A DNA stretch of 64,000 nucleotides from Pyrinomonadaceae bacterium (lineage in GTDB: Bacteria > Acidobacteriota > Blastocatellia > Pyrinomonadales > Pyrinomonadaceae), in contig JAVEDE010000058.1 in NCBI GenBank assembly GCA_030841105.1, positions 28,676-92,675 of the forward strand. Direction: 5' to 3'. The position numbers and the translations under genes are program-made. Numbering within the stretch: the stretch's first letter is position 1; every line of letters starts with the position of its first letter. Below are positions 42,267 to 53,656 of the stretch, piece after piece. The notes under the pieces are model-generated. The model was not told the origin of the DNA. It saw only the letters and a list, made by a program, of their open reading frames with translations, and made no database searches.

Positions 42267-42668
42267 TTAAGCAGCATGTGAATAGGAGGAGAGCAGGCGG
42301 TTGAGCGTACTCCTGAACTCGGCGAAGTCGAGCGGCTTCGTGATGGATGCGTCGCATCCGGCGGCGCGCGCCGCGGCCTGAAACTCCGGCCCGGCGTGCC
42401 CGGAGAGGGCGACGATGGGCACGTCGCGCAATGACTCCTGCTCACGCATCCGGCGGGCGGCAGAGAGGCCGTCGAGTCCCGGCAGGTTACCGTCCAACAG
42501 TACGAGATCGGGGTGTTGGCGGATGGCTATCTCGATCCCTTCCAACCCGTCCGAGGCTTCCAGCATTGCGTAGCCGTCATGCTCCAGAATCGTTCTGAGC
42601 ATGAAGCGTGTGTCGTCGTGATCTTCGACCACCAGCACTACCGGGCAATAGTTCTGTTTGTATGTCAT
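42267..42668 (-). CDS. Single-domain response regulator (CheY-like)
   Basis: 133 residues from ATG 42668; ATG 42686 gives six more residues, and neither has a good ribosome site. Receiver fold with acidic pair in VVEDHDD, acceptor Asp59 (LVLLDGNLPG), Thr/Ser in IVALSGHAG and Lys in ITKPLD. No output domain, so it works by phosphotransfer or protein contact. A structured leader with a terminator lies directly upstream. Confidence 0.88.
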   Translation of the reverse strand: MTYKQNYCPVVLVVEDHDDTRFMLRTILEHDGYAMLEASDGLEGIEIAIRQHPDLVLLDGNLPGLDGLSAARRMREQESLRDVPIVALSGHAGPEFQAAARAAGCDASITKPLDFAEFRSTLNRLLSSYSHAA

Positions 42669-42751
42669 GACAGGAGAGCGCGGCATATATCATCTGCTTC
42701 GGGCGTGCCGCTGCGCTGGAGTTGGCGATCGTTAGTGTCCGGTTAGTAAGT

Positions 42752-42785
42752 GAAAAGGCGAGCCTTGCGAGGAGGCTCGCCTTTT
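42752..42785. terminator. Bidirectional intrinsic terminator
   Basis: GAAAAGGCGAGCC (42752-42764) pairs perfectly with GGCTCGCCTTTTC (42773-42785), eight-base loop. On the minus strand the U-rich CUUUUC end precedes the response-regulator start by about 85 bases, so it can act as an attenuator. Confidence 0.75.
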
Positions 42786-42905
42786 CATCCCCCTTGTAAC
42801 GTCACGCCACCCGGATGAGTTAGTCCGGGGGCACGTGTGGTCAGTAGTTTGCCACCCTGATCCCCTAGCCTCTCCGGCACACACACCGATTTGACGTGCA
42901 CGGGA
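42786..42905 (-). ncRNA. Candidate structured leader RNA upstream of the response regulator
   Basis: Minus-strand RNA with two strong local hairpins, GTGG-CAAACTACTGA-CCAC and CCCGGA-CTAACTCA-TCCGGG, the second enclosed by a possible CACG..CC/GGCGTG stem, ending at the terminator. A TATATT box at about 42908-42913 could be its -10. I cannot match it to a known riboswitch class. Confidence 0.4.
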
Positions 42906-43146
42906 AGAATATAGCGGGTCAAACGCCACCCGTCTGTACGCTTCATGGCACACTTTGTTTGGGCGGGAATGGAAAAGAAGGGTGTGCTGCGTCAAGATTA
43001 CCAAACGCAAAATGACGGAGGCCGGAGCGGCAGTGCCGTCTGCATCCGTGACCATATCTCTATCTGTTCGTAACCTCCCTGAGAACTGATATTCATCATA
43101 CTTCTTTCATTATTTGACCCTGACGGGTCGAGCAAGGGGGTTGAGG

Positions 43147-43446
43147 ATGCCTGTACCATTCAAACAGGATGATGTCGCCGGGCGCGTAAGGGCGGACGGC
43201 GAGAGAGAAAAACAGAAGCCCGGATCTGCTGCCGGGGTGAGTCTCGCCCCTGCGGAGGCGCAGGAGGTCTGGCCGCAGGTGTTGGAGCACAAGTGGTACA
43301 TGAGCGAGCGCCTCGGGCGTGATGTCGGCCTGAAGGTCGCCGCTCTAGACTATTTCAAAAACGTCCGCAGGATAGCGAAGCGTGACGAGCTGCGCGAGTT
43401 AGCGCCACCCGCTCTGCCCATCCGACTCCGGCTCGGCTACAGATAA
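43147..43446 (+). CDS. Small DUF4032-like protein
   Basis: 99 residues, ATG after AAGGGGG. The segment VWPQVLEHKWYMSERLGRD followed by VGLKVAALDYFKNV matches the C-terminal part of DUF4032 proteins. The N-terminal 45 residues are polar and probably disordered. Function unknown. A longer start at 43114 lacks a ribosome site. Confidence 0.72.
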   Translation: MPVPFKQDDVAGRVRADGEREKQKPGSAAGVSLAPAEAQEVWPQVLEHKWYMSERLGRDVGLKVAALDYFKNVRRIAKRDELRELAPPALPIRLRLGYR

Positions 43447-43534
43447 AACCCGTGAACCGCAACGCCGGATAAAGCCCCGTTGGGTGTGACAGTGGTAGTT
43501 GCTCGTTCCGTGGAACGGACTTAAGGAGAAGATA

Positions 43535-44227
43535 GTGATTAAAGCGGTGATATTCGATGTTGACGGCACGCTTGTGGACTCTAACGACCTGCACGTAGAG
43601 GCGTGGCAGGTGGCCTTCAAAGGCTGCGGCAAAGAGGTGACTTACGAAGAGTTGCACGAGCAGATGGGCAAGGGCGGCGACCAGTTGATGCCCGTCTTCT
43701 GCACGCGGGAAGAGTTGGACAAATTCGGCGAGGAGTTGGAGCGAAGTCGGACGGAGTTGTTCGCGGGCGTCTACCTCCCGCGCGTGCAACCCTTCCCGAA
43801 GGTGCGCGAACTCTTCGAGCGCATCAAGGCCGACGGTCTGGCAATCGCCCTCGCCTCTTCGGCCAAGGAGGAGGAGTTGGCGCGGCACAAGAAGAACCTG
43901 CGCATTGAAGACCTGTTGGAGGCGGCCACCTCGGCGGATGACGCTGAGAGGTCGAAGCCCCACCCGGACATCTTTCAGGCCGCGTTGGAAGGCATAAAGG
44001 GTGTTGCCCCGGCGGCGGCCGTCGTCGTCGGCGACACGCCTTACGACGCGATTGCCGCGGCGAAGGCTGGCATGCGTACTATTGGCCTGCTCAGCGGTGG
44101 CTTTGCGGCGGAGGCTTTACGCGCGGCCGGGGCTGTCGAAATTTATAAGGACGTCGCCGATTTGCTGGCGCGCTACGACGAGTCGTTGCTCAGTGCCGGG
44201 AAGGCTGCTGTCGCTGCTGTGCGGTAA
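43535..44227 (+). CDS. HAD-family hydrolase (beta-phosphoglucomutase/phosphatase-like)
   Basis: 230 residues from a GTG preceded by AAGGAGAA. HAD motif I FDVDGT (Asp8, Asp10), motif II IALASSAKEEE, motif III SKPHPDIF and motif IV VVVGDTPYDAIAAAKAG are all present, with a helical cap between residues 15 and 80. A cytosolic phosphatase or phosphoglycolate phosphatase-like enzyme; substrate unknown. An upstream in-frame extension is rejected on ribosome-site grounds. Confidence 0.9.
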   Translation: MIKAVIFDVDGTLVDSNDLHVEAWQVAFKGCGKEVTYEELHEQMGKGGDQLMPVFCTREELDKFGEELERSRTELFAGVYLPRVQPFPKVRELFERIKADGLAIALASSAKEEELARHKKNLRIEDLLEAATSADDAERSKPHPDIFQAALEGIKGVAPAAAVVVGDTPYDAIAAAKAGMRTIGLLSGGFAAEALRAAGAVEIYKDVADLLARYDESLLSAGKAAVAAVR

Positions 44228-44281
44228 CGGTGTGATCGGGCTATTTGTGTCGAAGTCTTATTTCAAGGGGGAGCGTGTCAG

Positions 44282-44536
44282 ATGGATATGATTGTAGGAT
44301 TGGGGCTGCTGGCGGGCGGTTTGACGACCGCGTCATTCGTGCCGCAGGTGTTGAAGATATGGAAGACCAAGTCGGCCGAGGACGTGTCGCTCACCATGTT
44401 CGTGGCCTTCTGCGTGGGCGTGGGATTGTGGCTCGCCTACGGCGTGATCAAGAAAGACTGGGCGATCCTCGCCACTAACGGTGTGACGCTCATACTAGGG
44501 TTGGCGATCCTCGTGATGAAGATCAAGTACAAGTAA
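44282..44536 (+). CDS. SemiSWEET sugar transporter
   Basis: 84 residues, three transmembrane helices, the full size of this family, which dimerises to form a sugar pore. The PQ-loop motif is FVPQVLKIWKTKSAEDVSL, followed by FVAFCVGVGLWLAYGVIKKDW. ATG after AAGGGGGAGCG, 54 bases past the HAD gene, so a shared transcript and a link to sugar phosphate metabolism are possible. Confidence 0.92.
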   Translation: MDMIVGLGLLAGGLTTASFVPQVLKIWKTKSAEDVSLTMFVAFCVGVGLWLAYGVIKKDWAILATNGVTLILGLAILVMKIKYK

Positions 44537-45166
44537 CGTCATCTGCTTAATCTCCGGCGCAGGTATGGGCTGCGGATAACAAAGGGGTATCAGCGCCAAC
44601 CTTAAAAAACCGGAAGACCGCGCCAAGATTAGTAAGCTCATTTAGCCTGATCGCAACACGGAATTCTTGAGCCTCATCTCCTGTCCGATATTGTACAGAC
44701 AAGCCTTCGGCATTCGTATATCTTGGTTCGTACCCCTGATTAATACCCCTGATCAAGTTGTGGCAATGCTGCCCGCGGCAACCTTCTAGTGTGACCGCGA
44801 CGGTCGGTAGCGCCGTCGGTTGTGTGTCGCGTGTGCCTGTACGAGCCGGGCGCGGAAGTGCGTTTACTTACCCGCGCCCGTTTGCTGTGTGCGGCTTTCA
44901 ACACGCGCCAAGCGCAAGTTGCGTTTGAAAGGAACATCATGGGACATGACTTGGACGCGCACGTCGGAACTGATCTGAAGACGCGTTTGATGAAGGGCGC
45001 GCGACGGCGGAGGCCACGCCCCCGCGCAACCTCAAACAGCGAGCCGCGGGCGCTGAGTCAGTAGCCGTTAACTTCTCCGTCGCGAGTTAGACAGTAGACA
45101 CAAGAAAAGAGGCGGGTTCGCTTTGAACTTTAACCCGTCGCTCAAGTAGAGCGGCGCGCGGGAGGC
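44537..45166. other. 630-base intergenic region
   Basis: Lower in GC than its neighbours up to about 44760. It has a 13-bp tandem repeat (TACCCCTGAT.AA twice, about 44730-44757) and the half-site GTACAGAC near 44693. A 69-codon minus frame at 44547-44756 has no ribosome site and no recognised homology. A 41-codon plus frame is listed separately. Otherwise nothing recognised. Confidence 0.5.
44939..45064 (+). CDS. Possible 41-residue basic protein
   Basis: ATG eight bases after AAAGGA opens MGHDLDAHVGTDLKTRLMKGARRRRPRPR, ending in a Ser/Arg-rich tail. No family recognised. Supported only by the ribosome site and position before the glycosidase genes; may be chance. Confidence 0.3.
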   Translation: MGHDLDAHVGTDLKTRLMKGARRRRPRPRATSNSEPRALSQ

Positions 45167-47476
45167 ATGAAAACGAACATGGGCGTAGAGGCGACAGGCA
45201 ACGGACGGATCGAACTTTGGGGCGGAGTCGAATGCACCGTCAACCGCGTGGGAGACGAGTATTTCGATCAACTTGAGCGCAACGGTCATGCCGAACGTAT
45301 CGAAGACCTAGACCTTTTTGCGGGGCTGGGCATCCGTGCGATGCGCTATCCGGTGTTGTGGGAGCGCACCGCGCCCGACGGCTTAGAAAGTGCCGACTGG
45401 TCTTGGCCTGACGCGCGCCTCGCACGCCTCTGCCAACTCGGAATCCGTCCCATCGTCGGCCTCGTGCACCACGGCAGCGGGCCGCGCCATACGAGTCTCG
45501 TTGATCCGGCCTTTCCCGAAAAGCTGGCCGAGTACGCGCGCGCCGTCGCGGAGCGTTACCCGTGGGTAGATGCTTACACGCCGGTCAACGAGCCTCTCAC
45601 CACCGCGCGTTTCAGCGGGCGATACGGACTCTGGTATCCGCACGGGCGCGACCGTCGGACGCTCTGCGAGGCGTTGCTTATCCAGTGCCGCGCCGTCGTG
45701 CTCTCGATGCGCGCGATCCGCGAGATCAACCCCGCCGCGCAACTCGTCCAGACGGACGATCTGGGGAAGACTTACAGCACGCGCAAACTCCGGTATCAGG
45801 CCGACCTTGAGAACGAGCGACGCTGGCTCACCTTTGAACTGCTCACGGGTCGCCTCAACCGCGAGCATCCGATGTGGACTTATTTCACGGGCGTCGGTAT
45901 TGACGAAGCCGAACTAGATTGGTTTACCGATAACCCCTGCCCGCCGGACATCATCGGCATCAATCACTACCTGACGAGCGAGCGTTTCTTAGACGAGCGC
46001 ATGGAACGCTACCCTGCCTGCTCGCACGGCGGGAACACGAAAGATAGTTATGCAGACGTGGAAGCCGTGAGGGTTTGCGCCGAAGGGCTGGCCGGACACC
46101 GCACGCTGTTGCGCGAGACGTGGGAGCGTTACGGCTTGCCCATCGCCGTCACCGAGGTTCATCTCGGTTGCACGCGCGAAGAGCAGCTTCGCTGGTTCAA
46201 GGAAGTTTGGGAGACGTGTTGGGACTTACGTGAAGAGGATGTGGACGTGCGCGCCGTCACCGCTTGGTCGCTGCTCGGCGCATACGACTGGAACAAGTTG
46301 TTGACTTGCTCCAAAGGGTTCTACGAGCCGGGCGTCTACGACGTGCGGGGCACGCATCGTCGCCCGACCGCCATCGCGCATCTGTTGCGCGAATTATCCG
46401 CAGGGCGCGAGTTCAAGCACCCGGCCATCGAAGGGCCGGGCTGGTGGCACAGGCTCGAACGTCTTCTCTACACGCCGGTGCGGAGAGAACCACGCGCGGC
46501 CGCTCCGGCCAAACACTCCGTCAGGGGCGCGAGTACGCGGAAGAGTTCGACCCGCCCTTTAATCATCACCGGAGCCACGGGCACGCTGGGCAAAGCCTTC
46601 GCCCGTTTGTGCGAAGTGCGGGGCATCGCCTATCGTCTCCTTTCCCGTCGTGAGATGGACATCGCCGGACATGAATCGGTGCGCGCGGCATTACACGAAT
46701 ATGATCCGTGGGCAATCGTCAACGCCGCCGGTTACGTGCGCGTTGATCAAGCGGAGCATGAGCCGGAAGCCTGCTTTCGTGAGAACCGGGACGGGGCTGC
46801 CACCTTAGCCGCCGCGTGCGCCGAACGCGGCATATCCCTCCTCACATTTTCGTCAGACCTCGTCTTCGACGGCGCGACGAAGAAGCCTTATCTGGAAAGC
46901 GCTCCCACCTCCCCGCTCAATGTTTACGGGCGGAGCAAGGCCGAGGCGGAGAGGCGCGTTCTGGAAGTTCATCCCGCGGCGCTCGTCGTTCGCACGAGCG
47001 CATTCTTCAGCCCGTGGGACGAGCACAACTTCGTGACCGCCGCGCTGCGCACGCTCGCCTCCGGCGAGACTTTTAAGGCAGCCGATGATGCCATTGTGGC
47101 GCCCACCTACGTGCCTGACTTGGTGAACGTGAGTCTCGATCTCTTGATTGACGGCGAACGCGGCATCTGGCATCTGGCGAACTCCGGCGCGGTCACGTGG
47201 GCGGAGTTAGCGCGACGGGCAGCGGAGATGGCCGACCTCGATGCCGGCGGGGTGCAGGGCTGCGCCACAAGTGCGCTCGACGGCACGACGGCGCGGCGTC
47301 CGATGTATAGCGTGCTGGGCAGCGAGCGGGGCGCGCTCCTGCCTTCACTCGATGAAGCACTCACGAGGTACGTCAGCGAATGTACGACAAGCTGGAAGAG
47401 TGAGTTACAGCCCACGCGTCCCGCCAGTGTCGAGGCTTCGACTGACCGGTGGAGCAGCGAACGACAGCGCGCCTGA
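45167..47476 (+). CDS. Fusion of GH1-like glycosidase and dTDP-4-dehydrorhamnose reductase (RmlD-like)
   Basis: 769 residues. Residues about 15-420 form a GH1-like barrel with acid/base Glu142 (YTPVNEPLTTA) and nucleophile Glu330 (AVTEVHLG); GINHYLT and YDWNKLLTC are further barrel blocks. After a basic linker (about 440-465) comes an RmlD-type NAD(P)-binding domain: G469ATGTLG, INAAGYVRVDQAE-like segment VNAAGYVRVDQAEHEPEA, SSDLVFDG and Tyr587-x3-Lys591 (YGRSKAE). Both active sites look intact. Ribosome site GGGAGG is close to the ATG; ATG 45179 is an alternative. The GH2 enzyme follows, suggesting a polysaccharide module. Confidence 0.88.
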   Translation: MKTNMGVEATGNGRIELWGGVECTVNRVGDEYFDQLERNGHAERIEDLDLFAGLGIRAMRYPVLWERTAPDGLESADWSWPDARLARLCQLGIRPIVGLVHHGSGPRHTSLVDPAFPEKLAEYARAVAERYPWVDAYTPVNEPLTTARFSGRYGLWYPHGRDRRTLCEALLIQCRAVVLSMRAIREINPAAQLVQTDDLGKTYSTRKLRYQADLENERRWLTFELLTGRLNREHPMWTYFTGVGIDEAELDWFTDNPCPPDIIGINHYLTSERFLDERMERYPACSHGGNTKDSYADVEAVRVCAEGLAGHRTLLRETWERYGLPIAVTEVHLGCTREEQLRWFKEVWETCWDLREEDVDVRAVTAWSLLGAYDWNKLLTCSKGFYEPGVYDVRGTHRRPTAIAHLLRELSAGREFKHPAIEGPGWWHRLERLLYTPVRREPRAAAPAKHSVRGASTRKSSTRPLIITGATGTLGKAFARLCEVRGIAYRLLSRREMDIAGHESVRAALHEYDPWAIVNAAGYVRVDQAEHEPEACFRENRDGAATLAAACAERGISLLTFSSDLVFDGATKKPYLESAPTSPLNVYGRSKAEAERRVLEVHPAALVVRTSAFFSPWDEHNFVTAALRTLASGETFKAADDAIVAPTYVPDLVNVSLDLLIDGERGIWHLANSGAVTWAELARRAAEMADLDAGGVQGCATSALDGTTARRPMYSVLGSERGALLPSLDEALTRYVSECTTSWKSELQPTRPASVEASTDRWSSERQRA

Positions 47477-47588
47477 AGATTCCCCGGTTGAATGTGCGCC
47501 GGTTAAGGACTAGGATCACCCCTGCCATATACAGAAAATTTTTATATTGTTCTTTGCCCGCACAGGCGGTCATTCGAGCAGGGGATGT

Positions 47589-50447
<2,859 letters not shown>

Positions 50448-50486
50448 TAATAAGGGGAAGGGTGCGCCGGAGGATGAGGCCGAGGT

Positions 50487-50678
50487 TCAGAATTTTCTGG
50501 CGTGAACTGACCTGAGCGCGCCCGTCTCCACGCCCCACTTACGGCGTTGCGCTTCTGCTTGCGGAGAACGGCCGCTCGCCGCCGTCGCCTTCGGCGGCTT
50601 GATGCCTTTCGGGGCGTCGAGCGTCATCCCGGCTTTACCTGTTTTTGTCGAAGCGAGAGCTTTTGCGGCGGCGGACAT
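50487..50678 (-). CDS. Small basic hypothetical protein
   Basis: 63 residues from an ATG preceded by GTGAGGAAG. Rich in Lys, Ala and Pro (KTGKAGMTLDAPKGIKPPKA) with a basic tail; no Cys, no membrane segment. A TATAAT on the minus strand (complement of 50805-50810) may be its -10. Convergent with the GH2 gene. Function unknown. Confidence 0.45.
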   Translation of the reverse strand: MSAAAKALASTKTGKAGMTLDAPKGIKPPKATAASGRSPQAEAQRRKWGVETGALRSVHARKF

Positions 50679-51074
50679 TTTCTACTTCCTCACTACTTCT
50701 AGTCGTTCCCGAACATATCCTCTGAATAAACCGCGCGCGATTTTTCTACGGATGAAACTTACGGCGCTTCACACGTGTTGATGCAGAGATTTGTTCGACA
50801 CGAGATTATAGAGAGCGCGAGATAAAATTTCTGTACGATAACGAACTATCAAAGCGGAGAGTCGCTTTCCCGAATGCCCGTTCGCCTCTGAGAAATGCTT
50901 CGGCAGAAATTCATTGCGTGTACAAAAACAGTTGTGGACAGCGCAGCGATCTGATCGCGCCTCTTCTCTTCTCCCGTTTGCTGTGGAAGTAGAGCCGCTG
51001 CCGTTCCCGTTTGCCTGTCCTGTGACAACTGACAGTCTTACGTTCCTCGCGCCCGGCGGCGAACGGTGAGAGGT
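50679..51074. other. 396-base intergenic region
   Basis: Separates the small basic protein from queG, both on the minus strand. Apart from the possible -10 at 50805-50810 and an AT-rich stretch at 50800-50850, nothing is recognised. Confidence 0.5.
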
Positions 51075-52058
51075 TCAATCGTCTTGCTGATTTTTTTTGA
51101 GCGCGCGGGCGTTGCGTTGGAGTCCGGCGAGCTTGGCGCGTTTGACGGCGCTGCGGCGGAAGCGCGCGGCGTATGCGTCGGGGGAGAGTTCGAGTAAGGC
51201 TGTGAGGTCGGCGGAGACTTGACCGTCGCGCGGCTCGAAGCGCGTCTCGGCGGTCGGCTGCTCGAAGCGATTCCAGGGGCACACGTCCTGACAGATGTCG
51301 CAGCCGTAGAGCCAGCCTTCGAGATTGTCCGCGATTGGGGCGGGAATTTCCGGCGCGCGCAGTTCGATGGTGGCGTAGGAGATGCAGCGGTTCGAATCAA
51401 CGACGTAAGGCTCTGTGATCGCGCCCGTGGGACACGCCTCGATGCAGAGCGTACACGTGCCGCAGTGGTCTTCGGACGCAGTGATGTCGTAGTCGAGTTC
51501 GAGGTTGAGGAGGAGTTCGCCGAGGAAGACCCACGAGCCGTATTCGCGCGTGATGAGGTTTGTGTGTTTGCCGATCCAGCCCAGCCCGGCGCGCACCGCC
51601 CAAGCCTTATCCATCAGCGGTTGAATGTCTACGCACGCCTTGCCCTCGGCCGCGGGGCACTCCGCCTTGATCCACGCGAGCAGTTCTTTGAGCTTGCCGC
51701 CGACGACATCGTGGTAATCGTCGCCCCACGCGTAGCGGGAAATTTTGCCCGTTGCGGGGTCGTCCGCGTGCTCGTGCGGCGTGAAGTAGTTGAGCGCGAC
51801 GACGACGACGGAGCGCGCGTCCTCCATGACGAGACGCGGGTCTGTGCGCCGCTCCGCGTCGCGCGCCATCCAATTCATCTCGCCGTGATAGCCGCGCCGC
51901 AGCCACTCTTCCAGCCGCGCGCGTTCGTCGGCGAGCGGCGCGGCGGGCACGACGCCGACCTTGTGGAAGCCGAGCGCGAGCGCGCGCTCCTTGATGCGCG
52001 CCGTGAGACTTGCGGCGGAGTCGTGCGGAGATGCGAGTTGGGAAAGTTCCGCGACCAT
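51075..52058 (-). CDS. queG: Epoxyqueuosine reductase QueG
   Basis: 327 residues; cobalamin- and Fe-S-dependent reductase for the last step of queuosine synthesis in tRNA. Two 4Fe-4S motifs: C199-x2-C202-x2-C205-x3-C209 (CGTCTLCIEACPTGA) and C253-x2-C256-x3-C260 (CDICQDVCPWN), plus C225 in NRCISY. YHGEMNWMARD, VDIQPLMDKAWAVRAGLGW and GKHTNLITREYGSW are family blocks. The start at 52058 is chosen because TATAAT lies only seven bases before it, implying a leaderless message; a start ten codons upstream would precede the promoter. No other que gene nearby. Confidence 0.93.
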   Translation of the reverse strand: MVAELSQLASPHDSAASLTARIKERALALGFHKVGVVPAAPLADERARLEEWLRRGYHGEMNWMARDAERRTDPRLVMEDARSVVVVALNYFTPHEHADDPATGKISRYAWGDDYHDVVGGKLKELLAWIKAECPAAEGKACVDIQPLMDKAWAVRAGLGWIGKHTNLITREYGSWVFLGELLLNLELDYDITASEDHCGTCTLCIEACPTGAITEPYVVDSNRCISYATIELRAPEIPAPIADNLEGWLYGCDICQDVCPWNRFEQPTAETRFEPRDGQVSADLTALLELSPDAYAARFRRSAVKRAKLAGLQRNARALKKNQQDD

Positions 52059-52064
52059 GCGGCG

Positions 52065-52070
52065 ATTATA
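52065..52070 (-). promoter_or_regulatory. TATAAT -10 box abutting the queG start
   Basis: On the minus strand TATAAT is followed by CGCCGC and then the ATG, so transcription would begin at or next to the start codon. The -35 region is weak. Confidence 0.5.
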
Positions 52071-52211
52071 ACAAAGCGCTCCGGGCAAGTATCAGCGCAA
52101 GTATCAGCGGAAGTCCGTGGGCAATGGGCGTCTATGATAGGGGCGGCGGGCGGCTGCCTTCTTGCGCGCCCGCCCTTTAAAACGTAATCTTGCGTCAAAG
52201 GAAACTCTAAC

Positions 52212-53453
52212 TTGACGATGCCCGAAACTGCGACGACAACCGAGAACGCGATTGACGAGATCAGGCGCAAGGCCGGGCGACTTTTGTTCGTCGGCCTGCC
52301 GGGGACGCGCCTCGACCGACGCCTGCGCGAGTTGTTGCGCGAGGTGCGTCCGGGCGGCGTCATCCTGTTCGGGCGCAACGTCGAGTCGGCCGAGCAGGTC
52401 GCGCTCTTGAACGCGCAGATTCGCGACGCGCTCGGCGGGCGCGTCATCATTGGCGTGGATCAGGAGGGCGGCCTCGTGGATCGCTTCCGCGACATCTGCG
52501 AGCCGATGCCGTCGGCCAAGTCGGTGCGACTCGCCGGTCGCACCGAACTCGCGCGCAAGTTCGGCGAACTCTCGGCGCGCGCCCTGCGCCTGCTCGGCTT
52601 CAACATGAACTTCGCGCCCGTCCTCGATCTCAAGGGCGGCAACGAGGAGAACGGCTTGCGCGGCCGCACGTTCGGCGAGACGCCGGAGGAAGTGGCGCGG
52701 CTCGCGGGCGCGTACCTCGACGGCTTGCAGTCGCGCCGCATCGTCGGCTGCGGCAAACACTTTCCCGGCCTCGGCGGGTCGCAGGTTGACTCGCACCGGC
52801 GACTCCCCGTCGTCAGTCATTCGTGGAAAGAGATTCTCCAACACGACCTCGTGCCTTTCCTCGATCTGATGTTCCACCGCCCCGGCGAGCGTCTGCATTC
52901 GGTGATGGTGAGCCACGCCGCGTTCCCCGAAGTGTCGGAATTTTTGCAGTCGTGGTTTCGCCGCACGGCCGAACTGCCGTCGCTCGAAGACTTCGCGCAA
53001 GTCCCGGCGACGATCAGCAGCAACGTCGTGATGCGGATGCTGCGCACCGCCTTCAAGTACGACGGCCTCGTCATCACGGACGACATGGAGATGGGCGCGG
53101 TCGTGCAGACGCTCTCGGTGGCCGAAGCGAGTTTGCGCGCCATCGAAGCGGGGTCGGACATGATCCTCATCTGCGAGCAGGAGGCGAACATGTTGGCCGC
53201 GCGCGATCTGATCTGCGCGGCGGTCGCCGAGGGACGCATTCAGACGGGAGTGCTGGACAAGGCCAACCGACGCATCGAGCGCGTGCTCGACCTCGCGGGC
53301 GACTACGAGCACTTCGACGCCGACGAGTTTCAAATCGTCTCGCGCCAGTTCGCTGAACTCAAGCTCGCTCTGCACGCCGCCGAAAACAACGAAGAGTACG
53401 CCCCCCTCTACGGCACGCCCGAAGACCGCGAACGCCACTCGTCGAATTTCTGA
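52212..53453 (+). CDS. nagZ: Beta-N-acetylhexosaminidase NagZ-like (GH3)
   Basis: 413 residues from a TTG ten bases after AAAGG; ATG 52218 is the alternative. Cytosolic peptidoglycan recycling enzyme that removes GlcNAc from muropeptides. The signature block GKHFPGLGGSQVDSHRRLP contains the KH(F/S)PG...DSH loop with the general acid/base His, and the nucleophile Asp lies in VITDDMEMGAV. VRPGGVILFGRNV and GVDQEGGLVDRF are typical. Ends at the heptamer palindrome H2. Confidence 0.92.
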   Translation: MTMPETATTTENAIDEIRRKAGRLLFVGLPGTRLDRRLRELLREVRPGGVILFGRNVESAEQVALLNAQIRDALGGRVIIGVDQEGGLVDRFRDICEPMPSAKSVRLAGRTELARKFGELSARALRLLGFNMNFAPVLDLKGGNEENGLRGRTFGETPEEVARLAGAYLDGLQSRRIVGCGKHFPGLGGSQVDSHRRLPVVSHSWKEILQHDLVPFLDLMFHRPGERLHSVMVSHAAFPEVSEFLQSWFRRTAELPSLEDFAQVPATISSNVVMRMLRTAFKYDGLVITDDMEMGAVVQTLSVAEASLRAIEAGSDMILICEQEANMLAARDLICAAVAEGRIQTGVLDKANRRIERVLDLAGDYEHFDADEFQIVSRQFAELKLALHAAENNEEYAPLYGTPEDRERHSSNF

Positions 53454-53454
53454 T

Positions 53455-53560
53455 GAAAAGTAAATCGTAAATAGAAAAGTAAATCGTGAATCGTCAATCG
53501 TAAATAGATAGAACCTGTTCTTCTCTATTCACGATTGACGATTCACGATTCACGGTTTTT
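53455..53560. repeat. Heptamer palindrome H2 (TGAATCG/TAAATCG type)
   Basis: Starting at the nagZ stop, left units TAAATCG, TAAATAG, TAAATCG, TGAATCG, TCAATCG face a right arm of CTATTCA, CGATTGA, CGATTCA, CGATTCA. AT-rich, against high-GC neighbours. The right arm shares CTATTCACGATTGACG with element H3. It ends in a T run and could act as a terminator. Confidence 0.85.
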
Positions 53561-53656
53561 CTTGTTGACTCCGCGCGCAAATTAGAATAGAAGCAGCGTG
53601 CACCAAATCCCGATCTCTCGCCCGCTCTACACATATCTGCTCGAAGGAGTCTGTCT

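Larger units (their letters stand above)
42669..43146. other. 478-base intergenic region with structured leader
   Basis: Between the response regulator (minus) and the DUF4032-type gene (plus). It holds the terminator at 42752-42785 and the hairpin-rich segment to about 42905, described separately. The remaining bases up to 43146 show no coding signature. Confidence 0.6.

Noticed and set aside
42786..42905. c-di-GMP-I (GEMM) or glycine riboswitch
   Set aside because: The GGCAAAC string is suggestive, but the GACGCAAAGCC block of GEMM and the paired glycine aptamer cores are missing.
42732..43055. 107-codon minus-strand gene upstream of the response regulator
   Set aside because: It reads through the terminator hairpin and the structured leader; its composition is not protein-like.
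44547..44756. 69-codon minus-strand gene
   Set aside because: No ribosome site, a TTG start within a short tandem repeat and no recognisable motif.
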